Shown piece by piece: positions 62,837 through 64,000 of a DNA stretch of 64,000 nt. Source of the DNA: Flavilitoribacter nigricans DSM 23189 = NBRC 102662 (GTDB lineage Bacteria > Bacteroidota > Bacteroidia > Chitinophagales > Saprospiraceae); NCBI RefSeq assembly GCF_002646595.1, contig NZ_PDUD01000022.1:248001-312000 (forward strand). Direction: 5' to 3'. The position numbers and the translations under genes were made by a program. Each line of letters begins with the position of its first letter. Position 1 is the first letter of the stretch. A model generated the notes under the pieces. It searched no databases. It saw nothing but the letters and a program-made list of their open reading frames with translations, and had not been told where the DNA came from.

Positions 62837-64000
62837 TTATACCGGAGCCACGATCGTCCGGTACAGCTCTTCGGTGAAATCTTCCTCTTGCATTTGCCGC
62901 CCCAATCGCTCTGCGTTCTTTTTGTATGCGGGATTATTGAACAGTTCGATCAATTTTGGCTCCAGAGCTGAGGTGCTGACTTTATCGATCGGTACCCCCA
63001 ATGGCCCCGCCCCCAATTTTGCTACCATCCGGTTCCAGACGAACTGGTCGATGATGTGCGGGATGATCATTGTGGCACAGGCGTGCCGCAGTCCCATATG
63101 GGTAGTGCCCGATCCTCCGTGGTGCACAGCGGCGTACACTTTGGGCAGCACCCAGTCGTAAGGGATCTGATCGACAAAATAGAACAGATCGCGGTTATAT
63201 TTTTTGGGTACCACCAGGCCACCGGAGGCCGTGTTGATCAGTGCGGGGATCTTATTCCTTTCCAGAATATCCAGCAAAATGGCCGTCTTCTCTTCCGGCC
63301 GGGGGTTGGTCATACTTCCGAAGGTGAGCAGCAACAGCTTTTCGTGGCGATCCAGGAAAGCTTCCAGATCCGCAGCGGGCTGCCAGTTGACGGTCTTATC
63401 ACGTTCGTGGTAACCCAGCACCTGCAGATGATCGGGCCAGGTAGCCGGTCGGGGGAAAAGGGAGGGTGAGATGGTGTAGATCGTCCGGTTACCGGCAATG
63501 ACTGCCTTTATTTCTTTTCGGCTGATCTGCTTTTCGAGTCCGAGCCATTTTACCGCCTTCATGGTGGTGGAGAGCAGTCCGAAATTGGCGATCCGGAAAG
63601 TCTGCTGGTTCAGAAAGGCGCCGAAATTACGATGAAAGGCCAAATGGCTGTGCCCAGGTACGTAGTGCAGATAGGGCACCGGACTGATGTTGATGTTCTG
63701 ACCGGGATGATCTACGGTCCACATCAGGGAATAAAGCGCTTTACCGTTGGATACTATACGGTCCGGTTGTTCCTGACCAATGATCACCGATTGGCGCCGG
63801 ATCAATTCCTTGTTCATCTTGCTGTAATTCCGGGCCAGCCGCAGATAGGCCAGAAATTTCCCGAATCCCGAGCTATTTCCGCCCAGGGCGGCCTTTCCGT
63901 CCTCACTTTCGAGCATTTCAAGGAATTCCGTCCCCAGGGAAGCAAAGCGGAAACCGGATTCCTCCGCCAGTTTGCGGAATTGTTCCGGGAAAAGACACAC
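62837..64000 (-). CDS. UGT/MGT-type glycosyltransferase (5-prime end cut)
   Basis: 387 codons in the window, with the gene running past position 64000; the missing part should be about 40 residues, since G-F-R-F-A-S-L-G is the usual early motif. The C-terminal donor-binding region is intact: H-H-G-G-S-G-T-T-H-M-G, then P-H-I-I-D-Q-F-V-W. This is the GT1 family of macrolide or sterol glycosyltransferases, GT-B fold, cytoplasmic. Acceptor unknown. Confidence 0.88.
   Translation of the reverse strand: MCLFPEQFRKLAEESGFRFASLGTEFLEMLESEDGKAALGGNSSGFGKFLAYLRLARNYSKMNKELIRRQSVIIGQEQPDRIVSNGKALYSLMWTVDHPGQNINISPVPYLHYVPGHSHLAFHRNFGAFLNQQTFRIANFGLLSTTMKAVKWLGLEKQISRKEIKAVIAGNRTIYTISPSLFPRPATWPDHLQVLGYHERDKTVNWQPAADLEAFLDRHEKLLLLTFGSMTNPRPEEKTAILLDILERNKIPALINTASGGLVVPKKYNRDLFYFVDQIPYDWVLPKVYAAVHHGGSGTTHMGLRHACATMIIPHIIDQFVWNRMVAKLGAGPLGVPIDKVSTSALEPKLIELFNNPAYKKNAERLGRQMQEEDFTEELYRTIVAPV

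Overview
The window looks like chromosome from a marine-type member of the Bacteroidota, most like the Saprospiria/Lewinella group (the phylum is well supported, the family is a guess). Evidence: two secreted proteins with C-terminal type IX secretion sorting domains, Bacteroidota promoter motifs (TAnnTTTG) ahead of several genes, almost no Shine-Dalgarno sequences, SdhCAB of the Bacteroidota type, a YHYH/SCO/ECF-sigma operon and an FeS-type photolyase. I see no tRNA, rRNA, CRISPR array, transposase or prophage gene.

Layout. 1-10.7 kb is housekeeping: a SPOR-domain tail, rhodanese, a T9SS protein, bifunctional nuclease, MazG, a CoA-binding protein, the pyruvate dehydrogenase E2, RecR and a large glycosyltransferase fused to a degenerate phosphoglycosyl transferase. 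10.7-21.3 kb is a stress and light region: a thioredoxin-fold protein without cysteines, nitroreductase, Hsp20, a proline-rich small protein, a nested inverted-repeat element, a four-helix-bundle protein, a PchR-like AraC regulator, a baeRF-family protein, then bacteriophytochrome kinase, response regulator and heme oxygenase. 21.3-26.3 kb holds sdhCAB and marC. 26.3-29.8 kb is a tightly coupled operon read from an ECF sigma factor through a membrane anti-sigma-like protein, a periplasmic sensor-like protein, a YHYH lipoprotein and a YwqK-like protein to an SCO copper chaperone.

29.8-40.6 kb carries secreted or envelope enzymes (heparinase II/III-like lyase, PLP enzyme, aspartyl protease with PDZ, esterase, TlpA-like protein, TAP-like hydrolase) and a Crp/Fnr regulator; identical palindromes bracket the esterase gene. 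40.7-45.5 kb is an oxidative cluster: ABM-type monooxygenase, AraC regulator, EthA/MymA-like flavin monooxygenase, SDR and an aldonolactone-oxidase-like flavoprotein; a 17-bp direct repeat with 21-bp spacing looks like the AraC operator. 45.5-50 kb has glutaminase, a second aspartyl protease paralog and the photolyase. 50-58.7 kb has a T9SS beta-helix protein with three carbohydrate-binding-like modules, a GH43 enzyme, a Tricorn-type protease and a lipoprotein. A gene-free stretch at 58.7-59.5 kb holds an array of short palindromes with about 50-nt periodicity. The right end has an alpha/beta hydrolase overlapping an acyl-CoA synthetase, an unknown membrane-anchored protein and a glycosyltransferase cut by the window edge.

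The least explained parts are the palindrome array (58.99-59.39 kb), the MITE-like nested repeat (13.54-13.71 kb), the palindromes around the esterase gene, the AraC-type operator at 41.18 kb, and the sigma/YHYH/SCO operon. No database search was possible, so novelty is not claimed as proven.
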